A stretch of DNA of 64,000 nucleotides from Elusimicrobiota bacterium (GTDB taxonomy: Bacteria > Elusimicrobiota > Elusimicrobia > FEN-1173), in the NCBI GenBank assembly GCA_016715645.1, contig JADJZR010000004.1, forward strand, positions 1 through 64,000, given 5' to 3'. How positions within the stretch are numbered: the first letter of the stretch is position 1; the number at the start of each line of letters is the position of its first letter. This document shows, piece by piece, positions 1 to 8,406 of this stretch. Under the pieces are notes generated by a model. The model saw only the letters and a list, made by a program, of their open reading frames with translations. It did not search any database and was not told the DNA's origin. Both the position numbers and the translations under genes were made by a program.

Positions 1-99
1 GAACGCATTTTTCCACAACAGGCGTTGCGGGTTTTGGTAGGGGTTAAATTCACGGATGGCTTGGAATTCATCAGAATAATGACCACCGGCTCTTTCGTT

Positions 100-544
100 T
101 CACGGCCGTTTTTTCAGGAAGGTCAGGGATCGATTCAAAATCTTTTCTTGATCCGCGTCCTGCCCCTGCGGAACTGTCTGAACGGACACCTCCGATCCGG
201 CAGGCCCGGAAGTCATCTGAACCCGAGGACGCAAGGTGGGCAGGATCTCCGTCAAAATGTCAGGCCTTTTCCACTGTTGATCCAAGCGCGTTGGCCAACG
301 CGCTTGTATGCTAATCGACGAATTGCTTCAGCCCGAAGCGCCCATCGTATCCAAATAAATCAACGGCGGCCCTCTCTTTTCAAGTGCTGCTTTTAGTTGA
401 AAGCCAACGAGGTCACGCCATACCGTCGCGGGGGAAATGAGCATGATTTGCCTCCGGACGTGGCCGGCTTTAACCGTTTCAACTCGATTTCCCGATCCAC
501 AAACCAGCGCCCCATCGCGATGTTGCCAAATTAAATGGATTCAC
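100..544 (-). pseudogene. AAA/archaeal-type ATPase remnant (frameshifted, deleted)
   Basis: Read on the minus strand, a GTG at 544 preceded by a purine-rich GGGAGAGGAGGAGA site opens with MNPFNLATSRWG. After a frame change come FVDRE-type residues (WFVDREIELKRL) and a damaged Walker A (PPRRYGVTSL, normally GPRRYGKTSL), then GPPLIYLDTMGASG in a third frame and a C-terminal tail ending SLTFLKKRP. This order is that of the ATPase family that begins MNPF..F..REKEL, found beside many mobile or defence-like loci. Only about 445 bp remain of a gene normally longer than 1 kb, so an internal deletion accompanies the frameshifts. The family call rests on a few motifs. No function is expected. Confidence 0.5.
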
Positions 545-672
545 TGTCTCCTCCTCTCCCTCAGCCGTCACAACTATTCCAAATAAATTAATCCAAATGG
601 AATAATAATTTACGTTCTCGTTTTGTCAATCGTTCTCTCGGTTCGGGGCCAACGGGTATTGTTTAGACGGGT

Positions 673-1439
673 TCAATAGCGGGGGCCGGCTGTTTTTGCG
701 ATCCAATCCAGAATTTTAATCTCTAATTTCCCGTCAAAAAGTTGGGTGCCGTGGGCCCCCTGGGCGGTGCTTTTGGACAGGGGCCACCACGTCACGAGGT
801 TTTTGGGGGCCAAGTTGATCAACCGTTCGCCGCTCATGAAAGCGTATCGGTCCGGCCGGGCGGCCACCAGAAGGGCGGGGGTTTCCAGGATCATCATCGG
901 CCCTTCGGTTTGCAACCCGGCGTAGTCCAGACCCGGCGAGAGAAGCACCACTCCGCGTAATCCCGGCCGTTGCGACGCGAAGGTGAGGGCCACGTTGGCC
1001 CTAAACTCGCGCCCGCCACAACGATTTGCTCCGGACCCCCGCCGCCTTTTTCTCCAGAGCGGATAACACCTCGCCCAAATCCGATGGGAACAGTTTCCAA
1101 AAAATCCGGGTCACGCCCGTTTTCCGGGATCTTCGTAATTAACGGTGTTCCCGGCCATGGTCCGCGACTGTTGCCGTGCCCGCGCAAATCGTAGGCGACG
1201 CAACCCCACCCGCGTTTGGCCGCGTGGCGAATCAGGGCGCCCATTCACCGCGGGAACTTCCCAGCATGCAGGCAAACCAGAACCAGCGAAGACGACGAGG
1301 CGGGAGCGGTGTAATCCCCCTTGCAGAATCAAGTCGTCCTTTTCAGAGTCGCCGGAGACCGCCACGTCAAACGGTTCCGTTCCCCACAGAGAAGTCCGCC
1401 CAACGTCGTGATGCACACCGCCAACGCTGTTTGTTTCAT
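673..1439 (-). pseudogene. Secreted alpha/beta hydrolase, frameshifted
   Basis: The start ATG at 1439 overlaps the upstream TPR gene stop (ATGA) and has a GGGAGGAG ribosome site. The N-terminus MKQTALAVCITTLGGLLCG is a signal peptide. Pieces in three frames then give a serine-hydrolase fold: a cap-strand segment (GWGCVAYDLRGHGNSRG), a nucleophile elbow (VVAGASLG), a segment with the likely acid (LLVAARPDRYAF) and a likely catalytic histidine (GAHGTQLF) near the C-terminus. Intact length would be about 255 residues, typical for small lipase or esterase-like hydrolases. At least two or three single-base frame changes break it, so it is either a recent pseudogene or an assembly error. The substrate cannot be inferred. 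It is the last gene of a coupled three-gene operon. Confidence 0.6.
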
Positions 1440-2593
1440 GAACTCCTCCCGGTTACCCGTCCTTGATACGGACGGCGTTTCAGTTCTTTGGCTTGATCGT
1501 GAAGGCCCCACACGTCCCGCCGTTTTAAAACGGATCGATAATCGGCCAGGGCCCGTTCACGTTGTCCCAGCAGATCGTGGGCTTTGCCCCGGTTTAAGTA
1601 AGTCATCGTGATCCATCGATCGTCGACGGTGACGGCGGCCAAAATGCGGTCATATTCCGCCAAGGCGCGGGCGGCATCGCCGCGGCCCAGAAAACTGTTC
1701 GCCAGAACAAAAGCCCCCCGGTGGCGCAACCGTCGCGAATAAAACGGTTGTCCCGCTTCGATTCGGGCTAAAAAATCCAACGCGCCGGCTTCCAGCTCGT
1801 CCCATTTTCGGGCTTCGTCCAACACCATCAGCTCCACTAAATGGAAAAAGAGGCTATCCGGAAAATCAGCTCAACCCTCGCGCAAAAGCGAGAGGGCTGT
1901 GTCGGATCTTTTTCATTGTTGGTGTAAATGTTGACCAAAAAAGGCGCGCGGCGGTTTTGGAAAATTGGCCGTGGGTCATGGCGATCGAATTTCGGCCAGG
2001 CCCTGCTCTTTGGATCCGCCAAACACCATGCGGGCCAAGGTCTTGATCCGGCCGGCAGAACCGCCACGTAGTAATGAAAATTCCGGGGCCCAGTACGCAT
2101 CGTAAAGGTCCGGGTTGGCGGCGATGGCTTCTTTCTGGAGAGTGAAGGCTTGTTTCCCTTTGCGGTAGGCGGCCAGCCAGTGGCCTTGCAAAGCGTCCCA
2201 CCGGGCCACGAGACCCAAAGTCCCTCCTCGGCACAGACGGGCCACCCCGGTGGGGTCGGCGCCGGATTTCATTTTCGGTTCGGTTATTTTTAACGTGATT
2301 TGGGCGGCGTCCAGGAAACTTTTTTCCAGGGTATCGTTTTGTTCGTCGAATTCGTTGGTCAGTTCCCACCACAAGGCGGTGGTCAATCCGTAGGATCCGA
2401 TGGGATTGTCGGGGTCTTGGTTCGCCAGCGATCGAAATTCAGATTGGGCCTTGGCGTGATCCAAGTTGTAGAGAGCCGTTAAAGCGGAGTCGATGGTCGC
2501 GGCCAACGGGCTGTTGGGCTCGGCGAGAGGAGGGGCCGTTCGGCCCCCGCTCGCGGCAAGAACCAGACCCGCAACGAACAGGTGCCATTTCAC
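1436..2593 (-). pseudogene. Exported TPR-repeat protein, frameshifted
   Basis: The GTG at 2593 overlaps the stop of the FIST gene (GTGA), so the two are translationally coupled. The N-terminus KWHLFVAGLVLAASGG is a signal peptide. The body carries helical tetratricopeptide-like segments (ALTALYNLDHAKAQSEFRSL; ALAEYDRILAAV; ALADYRSVLKRRD). The frame changes near 2060-2100 and again near 1840-1990, so the protein of about 385 residues is not encoded continuously. TPR proteins act as protein-binding scaffolds; here the protein would sit in the periplasm. No partner can be named beyond its operon neighbours, the FIST sensor and the alpha/beta hydrolase. Confidence 0.55.
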
Positions 2594-3761
2594 GATTTCG
2601 GTCGGAACAGGCCGAAACAGCTGGTATGCCCCGTGCAGGTAAGTTGTTCCGTTGACAGGGCCGATTTCGCCGTTGCAAAAAAAGCCGCCCAACGGCACCG
2701 CACCGACTGTTCGGGTGAAAAAGGCCGAATCGTGGTTGGGCCGTCCGTAAAGCGATTTTCCCCTGCCCACGCACGAAAAAAGGAGGGCCCGCGGGTGCCG
2801 GTGATGCGGTCCCCGGCCTGTTCGAACACGGCTCGTAAATCTTCGTTCGACCGGCGGGAATCGCGCAAGTGAAACTGGATGGTTTGGCCCACCCGCAACG
2901 CGCTTCCCACGGCCAGGGAGCCAGTTCGGTCGTCGAGGCCCAACACGTTGCGGATCAAAAAATCGCCCTGTTGCGGCTGTTCTTTGGAAGCGCTCATGGC
3001 CAGACCCACAAACAACGCTTGGCGCATCAGACGGCGGTCTCTGTCCGCCAGGTCGTTGAAAGGGCTTGCAACAATTCCAACGGGGGTTTCCGTTTACGCC
3101 CATCAAAATATTATCGGAACACGAAGTGATGCGAAGAATCTCTCCGATGGGCCGGCACCCTTGAGCGACCACAGGGGTTCAGTTCGATGTCCCCGGTGAA
3201 AGCGACGCCCACCAGCCCGTTGCGGAAACAAAATTGATCGATGAAAAGGGCGTTTTCCGGGTTGGGATGCGCCCGACGCCAAGTCCGCCGATCTTGGGTG
3301 ATTGGGGAAAGCGTAATCCATGCCCAAGATGAAATTTTCCGTCCGAAACGAAAAGGGTCCGCCAGGAAGAGGAACTGTGGCTTGGGGCGGCCGATACGCC
3401 GATCCATTTTCCCACGCCCGGGGGAGGCATCCAGGTCGGGCATGTCTTCGTCTGGGAGAGCGAACGGATGGATCTTGACGCCCGGCAAGACGGCGGCCGT
3501 CAAGCTGATGCCGGGTTGAGATTCCAATTCATGGCCGTCGCCGATCAGGCCGGAGGCGCTGGCCCCCATCACGACTCGGGCGGGCAGGCGATCGGCCAAC
3601 AGGGCTCCGGCCTCTTCGTAGCGGTCGGAAAACTTGCGTGAGACAAACATCGCCACCCAGTCCGGCGTTTGGCCTTCCAGTTGTTGTTTGATGGTGACGG
3701 CCGCGTCTTTCACGGCCGATTCCAGCCGGCTTTCGGCCGATATGGCGGACGCCCATTTCAT
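2590..3761 (-). pseudogene. FIST-domain sensory protein, frameshifted
   Basis: The N-terminal part is open from ATG 3761 and contains the FIST-N hallmark GASASGLIGDGHELES with preceding strands. The FIST-C part follows in other frames and includes VAQGCRPIGE, a loop typical of the family, and a C-terminal GGFFCNGEIGPV. FIST (N plus C) domains are predicted cytoplasmic small-ligand sensors, often linked to signalling proteins. Expected length is about 390 residues, which fits the span. Frames switch near 3350-3400, 3180-3240 and 3020-3060. A -10 box lies 8 nt before the ATG, so the mRNA is probably leaderless. It is the first gene of the FIST-TPR-hydrolase operon. Confidence 0.65.
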
Positions 3762-3769
3762 AAGAAAAA

Positions 3770-3798
3770 ATCATACCACCTTGGGGCTTCCCCGGCTA
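3770..3798 (-). promoter_or_regulatory. Leaderless-type promoter of the FIST operon
   Basis: On the minus strand TATGAT (3775-3770) is preceded at 17 bp by TAGCCG (weak -35). The FIST ATG follows after only 8 nt, so the transcript should start at or next to the start codon. Confidence 0.45.
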
Positions 3799-3809
3799 TC
3801 CCAGTGAGG

Positions 3810-3838
3810 TTTACGACCGGCTTCAATTGGCGTATCAT
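3810..3838 (+). promoter_or_regulatory. Leaderless-type promoter of the NYN gene
   Basis: TTTACG, 17-bp spacer, TATCAT. The ATG at 3845 is 6 nt past the -10 box, so the expected start of transcription is the A of the ATG. It is divergent from the FIST promoter in an 83-bp gap. Confidence 0.5.
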
Positions 3839-3844
3839 GTGGCC

Positions 3845-4309
3845 ATGGGCCAGTACTTTGTGGACGGATACAACGTGATCTGCCAATCCGAATTATTATC
3901 AACGGGTGCTCTGCGCGATCGGCGGGAAAAATTGCTTCGGTTCATCGAGGATCGCCGCCCTCAGGGAAGCGCCACCCACCGCGTGACGGTGGTGTTCGAC
4001 GGTCGCTCCGATGTGTCCTCCCCGCGGTGGGACGGCCCCACGCGGGTGCTCTTTTCTCACGGGAAAGACGCCGATCAGGTGATCAAGGATTTGGTGGACG
4101 ACTGTTCCAACCCGCGGGAGGCCGTGGTCGTGACCGACGATCGCGCCATTCAACGGTGGGTGCGCGGGGTGGGTGCGAAAATTATGGGCGTTCGGGATTT
4201 TTTGTCGGCCGGCGCGGGTCCGGCCCGAAAACGCTCTTCGCAACCCATCGACCCCGCCGAACGGGAAACCATCACGCGGGAGTTGTGGGGGTTATGGAAG
4301 CCGAAATAG
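3845..4309 (+). CDS. NYN-domain RNase, YacP/Rae1-like
   Basis: The protein has 154 residues and opens with the NYN/PIN-like strand MGQYFVDGYNVI, where the aspartate is the first metal ligand. DRREKLLRFIEDRR, VVFDGR and VVVTDDRAIQRWV carry further acidic ligands. This is the YacP family; the Bacillus member Rae1 cuts mRNA in the ribosomal A site. The length fits the family (about 170). I start at ATG 3845 rather than an in-frame TTG 18 nt earlier, because NYN proteins begin close to this strand and a -10 box ends 6 nt upstream. It overlaps sfsA by 16 nt and is probably cotranscribed with it. Confidence 0.75.
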   Translation: MGQYFVDGYNVICQSELLSTGALRDRREKLLRFIEDRRPQGSATHRVTVVFDGRSDVSSPRWDGPTRVLFSHGKDADQVIKDLVDDCSNPREAVVVTDDRAIQRWVRGVGAKIMGVRDFLSAGAGPARKRSSQPIDPAERETITRELWGLWKPK

Positions 4310-5010
4310 TTTTCTCGCCGCCCCTGGCACCGGGAATTTTGATCAAACGGTATAAACGGTTTTTGGCCGACGTTCGGTTGGCGTCGGGAAAAGTCATCAC
4401 GGCCCATTGCCCCAACACCGGAAGCATGAAAAGTTGTTGCGAGCCCGGCCGTCCCGTTGCGCTCAGTTACCATCCGGACCCGGGGCGCAAGCATCCCTAC
4501 TCCTGGGAAATGATCCGGATGGACGCCGGGTGGGTCGGCGTTAATACGGCCATTCCCAACGGATTGGCGGCGTTGGCCGCCAAGTATGGATTGATTCCGG
4601 AATTCATTAGTTACACGACGGTTCAGCGGGAAGTGCGTTACGGGGTCAACAGTCGAATCGATTTGTTGTTGGAAGGCCCGCCCGGCCGGATGTGGGTCGA
4701 AATAAAAAACGTGAGCCTGTTGGACGGGGAGACCCTGTCTTTTCCCGACGCGGTGACCGAACGGGGCCGAAAACACTTGGACGAACTAACCCGGATGGTT
4801 GCCCAGGGGGACCGGGCGACCTTGTTGTTTGTGGTTCAACGTCCGGACGGAACCGTGTTTCGGCCGGCGGATTCCATTGATCCCGAATACGGCACGGCTC
4901 TGCGCCGGGCCGCCCAGTCGGGCGTGGATGTGTTGGCGTACCGGGCGGAGGTGTCGCCCCAGCGTGTGCGGTGGGGCGGTCCGGTTCCATTGGATTTTGG
5001 GGAAGAATAA
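4294..5010 (+). CDS. sfsA: SfsA family DNA/RNA-associated protein
   Basis: The protein has 238 residues, the usual SfsA length. The N-terminal OB-like part has KRYKRFLADV and the conserved CPNTGSM (about residues 39-45). The C-terminal nuclease-like part has YGVNSRIDLLL and VEIKNVSL, followed by FPDAVTERGRKHL, the most conserved SfsA segment. SfsA was named for a sugar-fermentation phenotype in E. coli; its biochemical role is unsettled, although the fold resembles restriction-type nucleases. The ATG at 4294 lies inside the preceding NYN gene and nothing better is available further down. Both genes are likely in one operon ahead of the YbaB gene. Confidence 0.9.
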   Translation: MEAEIVFSPPLAPGILIKRYKRFLADVRLASGKVITAHCPNTGSMKSCCEPGRPVALSYHPDPGRKHPYSWEMIRMDAGWVGVNTAIPNGLAALAAKYGLIPEFISYTTVQREVRYGVNSRIDLLLEGPPGRMWVEIKNVSLLDGETLSFPDAVTERGRKHLDELTRMVAQGDRATLLFVVQRPDGTVFRPADSIDPEYGTALRRAAQSGVDVLAYRAEVSPQRVRWGGPVPLDFGEE

Positions 5011-5036
5011 CTGTCCTAATTAAGAGAGGATAAACA

Positions 5037-5336
5037 ATGTTCGAAAAAATGAAGCAGTTGATGGACATGCGCCGAATGGCTCAAGAGGCGGAAAAAAGGT
5101 TGAGTGAAGTGCGTATCGAAAAAGCGGCGTTGGGCGGCCGTCTCAAAGTCGTCATTGATGGAAATCACCGCGTGGAGAGTGTGTTCATGGACGATTCCCT
5201 GTTGTCTCCGGGCCAAAAAACAACGCTGGAAAAAGCCCTGGCCGCTTTGCTCACCGAAGCCGCCGAGGCCGTTAAGCGGGAAGCCGCGGCGAAAGCCATG
5301 GAAATGATGAAAGGGATGAAAATCCCGGGGATGTAA
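5037..5336 (+). CDS. YbaB/EbfC nucleoid-associated protein
   Basis: The protein has 99 residues and starts MFEKMKQLMDMRRMAQEAEK, a charged coiled helix. A central sheet follows (LGGRLKVVIDGNHRVESVFMD), then a second helix and a Met-rich tail (AMEMMKGMKIPGM). This is the YbaB/EbfC layout; the dimer binds DNA and helps organise the nucleoid. Length is typical (about 100-110). An AGAGAGGA site lies about 8 nt before the ATG. The family usually sits next to dnaX-recR; here it follows sfsA by 26 nt and faces the PBP1A gene, with the two stops one base apart. Confidence 0.85.
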   Translation: MFEKMKQLMDMRRMAQEAEKRLSEVRIEKAALGGRLKVVIDGNHRVESVFMDDSLLSPGQKTTLEKALAALLTEAAEAVKREAAAKAMEMMKGMKIPGM

Positions 5337-5337
5337 C

Positions 5338-7557
5338 TTATTCCGTAATGTCTTGGTCCAGGGGCGGTTCTTCCGCGTCGTGGTTGGTGGGACAAAACAC
5401 GGTGGGAGCGAGCCCTTCACGAAACCCTTCCAGGACTGGGTGGGGGCAGGTGGGCAACGCCAGATACCCCGTCTCGCGATCAATTTTCGCGAACACGATG
5501 CCGGGCGGAACAGAAAAGTCTCGGTTGGGCACATACTTGGCGGCTTCGGCCATGAATTCCGTCCAAATCGGCACGGTGGTTCCAGAACTGGTGAGTTTTT
5601 TGCCCAACGGTGTAAAATCGTCGTAACCGAGCCACACGCCGGTGACCAAATCCGGCACGAACCCCACAAACCACAAATCGCGCATGTCCTGGGTGGTTCC
5701 GGTTTTTCCGGCGGCGGGGCGACCCAGGTTGCGCGCGTAGCCGGCGGTCCCTTCTTGAACGACCGCCTGCATCAAGCGTGTCACCAAATAGGCGCTTTGG
5801 GGCGACGGGCCGGGCGACCCTTGGATGACGTTTTCTTCCAGAACTTTGCCGGTTCGATCCACCACCCGCGTGACAAGGAAGGGGCGCATATGAATGCCCC
5901 CGTTGGTGTAGGTCCCCACCGCGCTCACCAGTTCCAGAGGGGTTACGACCGACGATCCCAGTCCCAACGACAACACGGCTTCCAGAGGGCTTGATATGCC
6001 CGCTTGCCGAGCGGTTTTGGCCACCGCCGCCGGGCCCACCCGATCGATGAGCCGCACCGACACCAGGTTGCGTGATAACGCAAAGCCTCGGCGCAATGTG
6101 ATGGGCCCGAGAAACTTGTTGTCCCAGTTTTGGGGCGCCCAGATGGGGTCGGGCGCGTCAGGGGCCCTAGGAATTTTGTAGTAGTCGGTGACCATTTCCT
6201 TGAGCACCGCGTAGTCCGTTGCCTCGGCCACCAGCCGAGGGTTGTGTTCCATATCGGTGTAGGCAATGGGCCAGTCGTCCACCACGGTGGCGGCGGTCAG
6301 CCCACTGTCGAGAGCGGCTTGCCAGACGAACGGTTTGAAGGTCGATCCCGGCTGGCGTTTGGCTTGGGTTGCGCGGTTGAATTGGCTTTCTTGAAAGTTA
6401 CGTCCGCCCACCAACGCTCGAACCCCGCCTGTGTGCGGATCGATGCACACCAGTGCCCCCTGAACGGAAACAGGTTCTTCAAATTCGTCGGGTTCCTCGG
6501 TGCTTTTAGGGTCGGCCTTCCACTTTTTCCAGCGGTTCAAATAATCTGGGGTGATTTTTTTAGATTTCAGCAACGCCAACAACCGTTGTTCGGCGTAATT
6601 GATGTCGAACGCGGCCCAGTGTTTTTGGGTGGTTTCCTCGGCGGCTTTTTGCATGCGCAGGTCCATTGTCGTGTAAATCGAGAGGCCGCCCTTATACAGC
6701 TTATCGGCCCCGTATTTCGGTTCCAATTGAATCCGCACCGTTTCGATAAAATACGCCGCGTTCGCTTTTTCCACCGGTTTGCGTTTAAAGGAGTGGCTGA
6801 TTCCCATGGATTTCAACAAATCGTGTTCTGTAATAAACCCTTCCTCCTTCATGCGTTGAAGCACGATGTTGCGTCGGCGAAACGCCCGTTGCGGGTGGCG
6901 AAACGGGGAAAAGCGTTCCGGCCCTTTGGGCAGGCCCGCCAGGAGAGCGCATTCAGGCAAAGTCAGCGTGCGCACGTCTTTGCCGAAAAAAGTTCGGGCG
7001 GCGCTTTCGATGCCGTAGGCCCCGTGGCCGAAATAAATTTGGTTCATGTAGAGTTGTAGGATTTCATCTTTGCTGAGCGCGTATTCGATTTGGAGGGTTA
7101 GAATCAGTTCTTTTATTTTTCGCGCGAGGGTTCGTTCGCGGGTCAGGAAAATATTTTTAGCCAGTTGTTGGGTGATTGTCGAGGCCCCCTGGCGCATTCG
7201 CCCGGCGCGCAGGTTCGTCATCATGGCTCGTAAAATGCCCTGGGGGTCAACGCCCATGTGCTTGTAAAAACGTTTGTCCTCAGTGGCTAAAAAAGCTTGG
7301 CGCAAGGCCGTCGGGACCTCAGCAAGAGGCAACACGCTTCGTTTCTCAACAAACAGTTCTGTGATCAGTTCGCCGCGGACATCGTAAATCTTCGTGACCA
7401 ACGAGGGGGTGTAATGGCCCAACCGGTGAACCGCCGGCAAGTCGGCCAGAAAATGTTTAAGAAACAATCCCGCCGCCAGCAGCACGACGGAAAAAACAAG
7501 CAAGCCGACCGCGATCGGGCGGCGAACGGACAAAGGAATGGAGGGCATGGCGCTCAT
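5338..7557 (-). CDS. Penicillin-binding protein 1A (transglycosylase/transpeptidase)
   Basis: This is a bifunctional class A PBP of 739 residues. A short cytoplasmic N-terminus precedes one membrane anchor (about residues 10-32). The GT51 transglycosylase domain has the catalytic glutamate in ATEDKRFYKHMG (about 93) and the second motif GASTITQQLAKN. The transpeptidase domain has the serine motif GSTFKPF, an SRN motif (ALSRNLVSVRL) and AGKTGTTQD. It polymerises and cross-links peptidoglycan at the periplasmic face of the inner membrane. Length agrees with PBP1A (about 750-800). ATG 7557 is preferred over a TTG 27 nt upstream because a GTAGG site precedes it. The gene is complete and convergent with the YbaB gene. 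Confidence 0.92.
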   Translation of the reverse strand: MSAMPSIPLSVRRPIAVGLLVFSVVLLAAGLFLKHFLADLPAVHRLGHYTPSLVTKIYDVRGELITELFVEKRSVLPLAEVPTALRQAFLATEDKRFYKHMGVDPQGILRAMMTNLRAGRMRQGASTITQQLAKNIFLTRERTLARKIKELILTLQIEYALSKDEILQLYMNQIYFGHGAYGIESAARTFFGKDVRTLTLPECALLAGLPKGPERFSPFRHPQRAFRRRNIVLQRMKEEGFITEHDLLKSMGISHSFKRKPVEKANAAYFIETVRIQLEPKYGADKLYKGGLSIYTTMDLRMQKAAEETTQKHWAAFDINYAEQRLLALLKSKKITPDYLNRWKKWKADPKSTEEPDEFEEPVSVQGALVCIDPHTGGVRALVGGRNFQESQFNRATQAKRQPGSTFKPFVWQAALDSGLTAATVVDDWPIAYTDMEHNPRLVAEATDYAVLKEMVTDYYKIPRAPDAPDPIWAPQNWDNKFLGPITLRRGFALSRNLVSVRLIDRVGPAAVAKTARQAGISSPLEAVLSLGLGSSVVTPLELVSAVGTYTNGGIHMRPFLVTRVVDRTGKVLEENVIQGSPGPSPQSAYLVTRLMQAVVQEGTAGYARNLGRPAAGKTGTTQDMRDLWFVGFVPDLVTGVWLGYDDFTPLGKKLTSSGTTVPIWTEFMAEAAKYVPNRDFSVPPGIVFAKIDRETGYLALPTCPHPVLEGFREGLAPTVFCPTNHDAEEPPLDQDITE

Positions 7558-7673
7558 CCTACGTTTTTGGAGACGTCCCTTCAAGATCTCCCCGACGAAA
7601 ATCGCCCCCGCCTCCCTTGCGCGGCCCGCGAGGGGATGCTAGAATCAAAACGCAATTTAAGTAACCGTTCAGG

Positions 7674-7790
7674 TGTTTTTCCCTCTCCTCTTGGGAGAGG
7701 GCAGGGTGAGGGAAACGTTTTTTCGACAATACGATCGTCAATCCCCTCATCCGGCCCTCCGGGCCACCTTCTCCCAAGAGGAGAAGGATA
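7674..7790 (+). repeat. Inverted pair of CCCTC/CTCCC palindromic units
   Basis: Two related units face each other. The first has stem CCCTCTCC (7681-7688) with GGAGAGGG (7694-7701). The second, in opposite orientation, has CCTTCTCC with GGAGAAGG (7768-7787) after CCCTCATCC. Units of this look are scattered intergenically in many bacteria. The stretch lies between the PBP1A gene and the tRNA, and I see no gene in it. Confidence 0.5.
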
Positions 7791-7848
7791 AGCTCCTTTG
7801 TCGTTGGAGACGATGGGGGATCCGAACGGGTACCATTTGTGCCATTTT

Positions 7849-8159
7849 TCCCCGGTAGCTCAATGGTGGAGCATTCGACTGTATTGAATAATGCAGCCCC
7901 GCTTGGAAACAGGCGGGTGAAGAACCAGGTGAATTCAGGGAAGCCTTCGTCTTAACGGACATGGGAATCCTGAGCCAAGCCCGGCTGATTCGGTCGGGAA
8001 GGTGCAGAGACTAGAGCGAACGCTCGTACCTCGCAAGAGGGAAGCGCCTGGCTCCGTCACCCCGGAATTTTGGGGTCGGAGATGAGATAGTCCAAGCCTC
8101 AAGGAAACTTGAGGAAACTTGTAATCGAAGGGTTGCTGGTTCGAGTCCAGCCCGGGGAG
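7849..8159 (+). tRNA. tRNA-Asn(GUU), interrupted by a group I intron
   Basis: Removing 7883-8121 leaves a perfect cloverleaf. The acceptor TCCCCGG (7849-7855) pairs with CCGGGGA (8152-8158). The D-stem is GCTC/GAGC, the anticodon stem TTCGA (7874-7878) with TCGAA (8125-8129), and the T-stem GCTGG/CCAGC around TTCGAGT. The joined anticodon loop is CTGTTAA, so the anticodon is GUU (Asn), and the discriminator base is G8159 as expected for Asn. The variable loop has five bases, which excludes tRNA-Tyr, the other reading a shifted splice would give. CCA is not encoded. An island uses the 3' end of this gene as its boundary. Confidence 0.9.
7883..8121 (+). ncRNA. Group I intron (IC3-like) in the tRNA-Asn anticodon
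   Basis: The insertion is 239 nt, between the second and third anticodon bases. P1: exon CUGU (7879-7882) pairs with GCAG (7893-7896), giving the required U-G at the 5' splice site. P4: TCAGG (7935-7939) with CCTGA (7969-7973), inside segments that resemble the P and Q elements of cyanobacterial tRNA-Leu introns. P7: GACTA (8009-8013, in GGTGCAGAGACTA) with TAGTC (8088-8092, in GAGATAGTCC). P8: ACCCC/GGGGT. P9: CCTCAAG-GAAA-CTTGAGG (8097-8114). The last intron base is G (8121), as group I splicing needs. It has no open reading frame. It should self-splice with guanosine. Confidence 0.88.
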
Positions 8160-8164
8160 TTTTT
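8146..8164 (+). repeat. attL-like 19-bp direct repeat (tRNA-Asn 3' end)
   Basis: The 19 bp tccagcccggggagttttt, covering half of the T-stem, the 3' acceptor strand, the discriminator and the first Ts after the tRNA, recur exactly at 14330-14348. This is the usual footprint of site-specific integration at a tRNA 3' end. Confidence 0.65.
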
Positions 8165-8177
8165 TTGAATGCAGAAG

Positions 8178-8214
8178 CCCTTCAACTGAAAAGTTGAGGG
8201 GTTTTTGCTTTTTT
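8178..8214 (+). terminator. Intrinsic terminator after tRNA-Asn
   Basis: Stem CCCTTCAACT (8178-8187), GAAA loop, AGTTGAGGGG (8192-8201), followed by TTTTTGCTTTTTT. It ends the tRNA transcript just inside the island. Confidence 0.85.
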
Positions 8215-8247
8215 CGATTCATCAACTCTAAAAAATCGGAGGATACG

Positions 8248-8406
8248 ATGGTGCGTTCAGGGAGAGAAAGGATCCAATCCGGATTCATTTTGAACAGAAT
8301 TTTAATAGTGGCAATTGTCCTGCTTGTGGGATGGGCTTTGTACAAGGGGTATTTGAAATACCGAGGTCCTTCCGCCACTCAGGTCATTGAGGAAATATCA
8401 AAATAA
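8248..8406 (+). CDS. Small single-pass membrane protein (52 aa)
   Basis: The start ATG 8248 follows a good CGGAGG site at 6 nt spacing. The protein has a basic N-terminus (MVRSGRERIQSG), one hydrophobic helix (about residues 13-32, ILNRILIVAIVLLVGWALY), and a short polar tail ending ATQVIEEISK. The positive-inside rule puts the N-terminus in the cytoplasm. I recognise no family. It is the first gene of the tRNA-anchored island, and the dispersed repeat starts directly after its stop codon. It is probably real, given the ribosome site and compact structure; its function is unknown. Confidence 0.5.
   Translation: MVRSGRERIQSGFILNRILIVAIVLLVGWALYKGYLKYRGPSATQVIEEISK

Noticed and set aside
576..603. 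Operator-like inverted repeat ATTCCA...TGGAAT upstream of the ATPase remnant
   Set aside because: It is short, lies in very AT-rich sequence, and is next to a dead gene; chance cannot be excluded.
7883..8121. Reading the split tRNA as tRNA-Tyr(GUA) with shifted splice sites
   Set aside because: The intron would then end in T and the exon in A, against group I rules, and the short variable loop and G73 do not fit tRNA-Tyr.
7935..8378. Minus-strand open frame of 147 codons over the tRNA region
   Set aside because: It is antisense to the group I intron, the tRNA 3' exon and the terminator, with no protein features.
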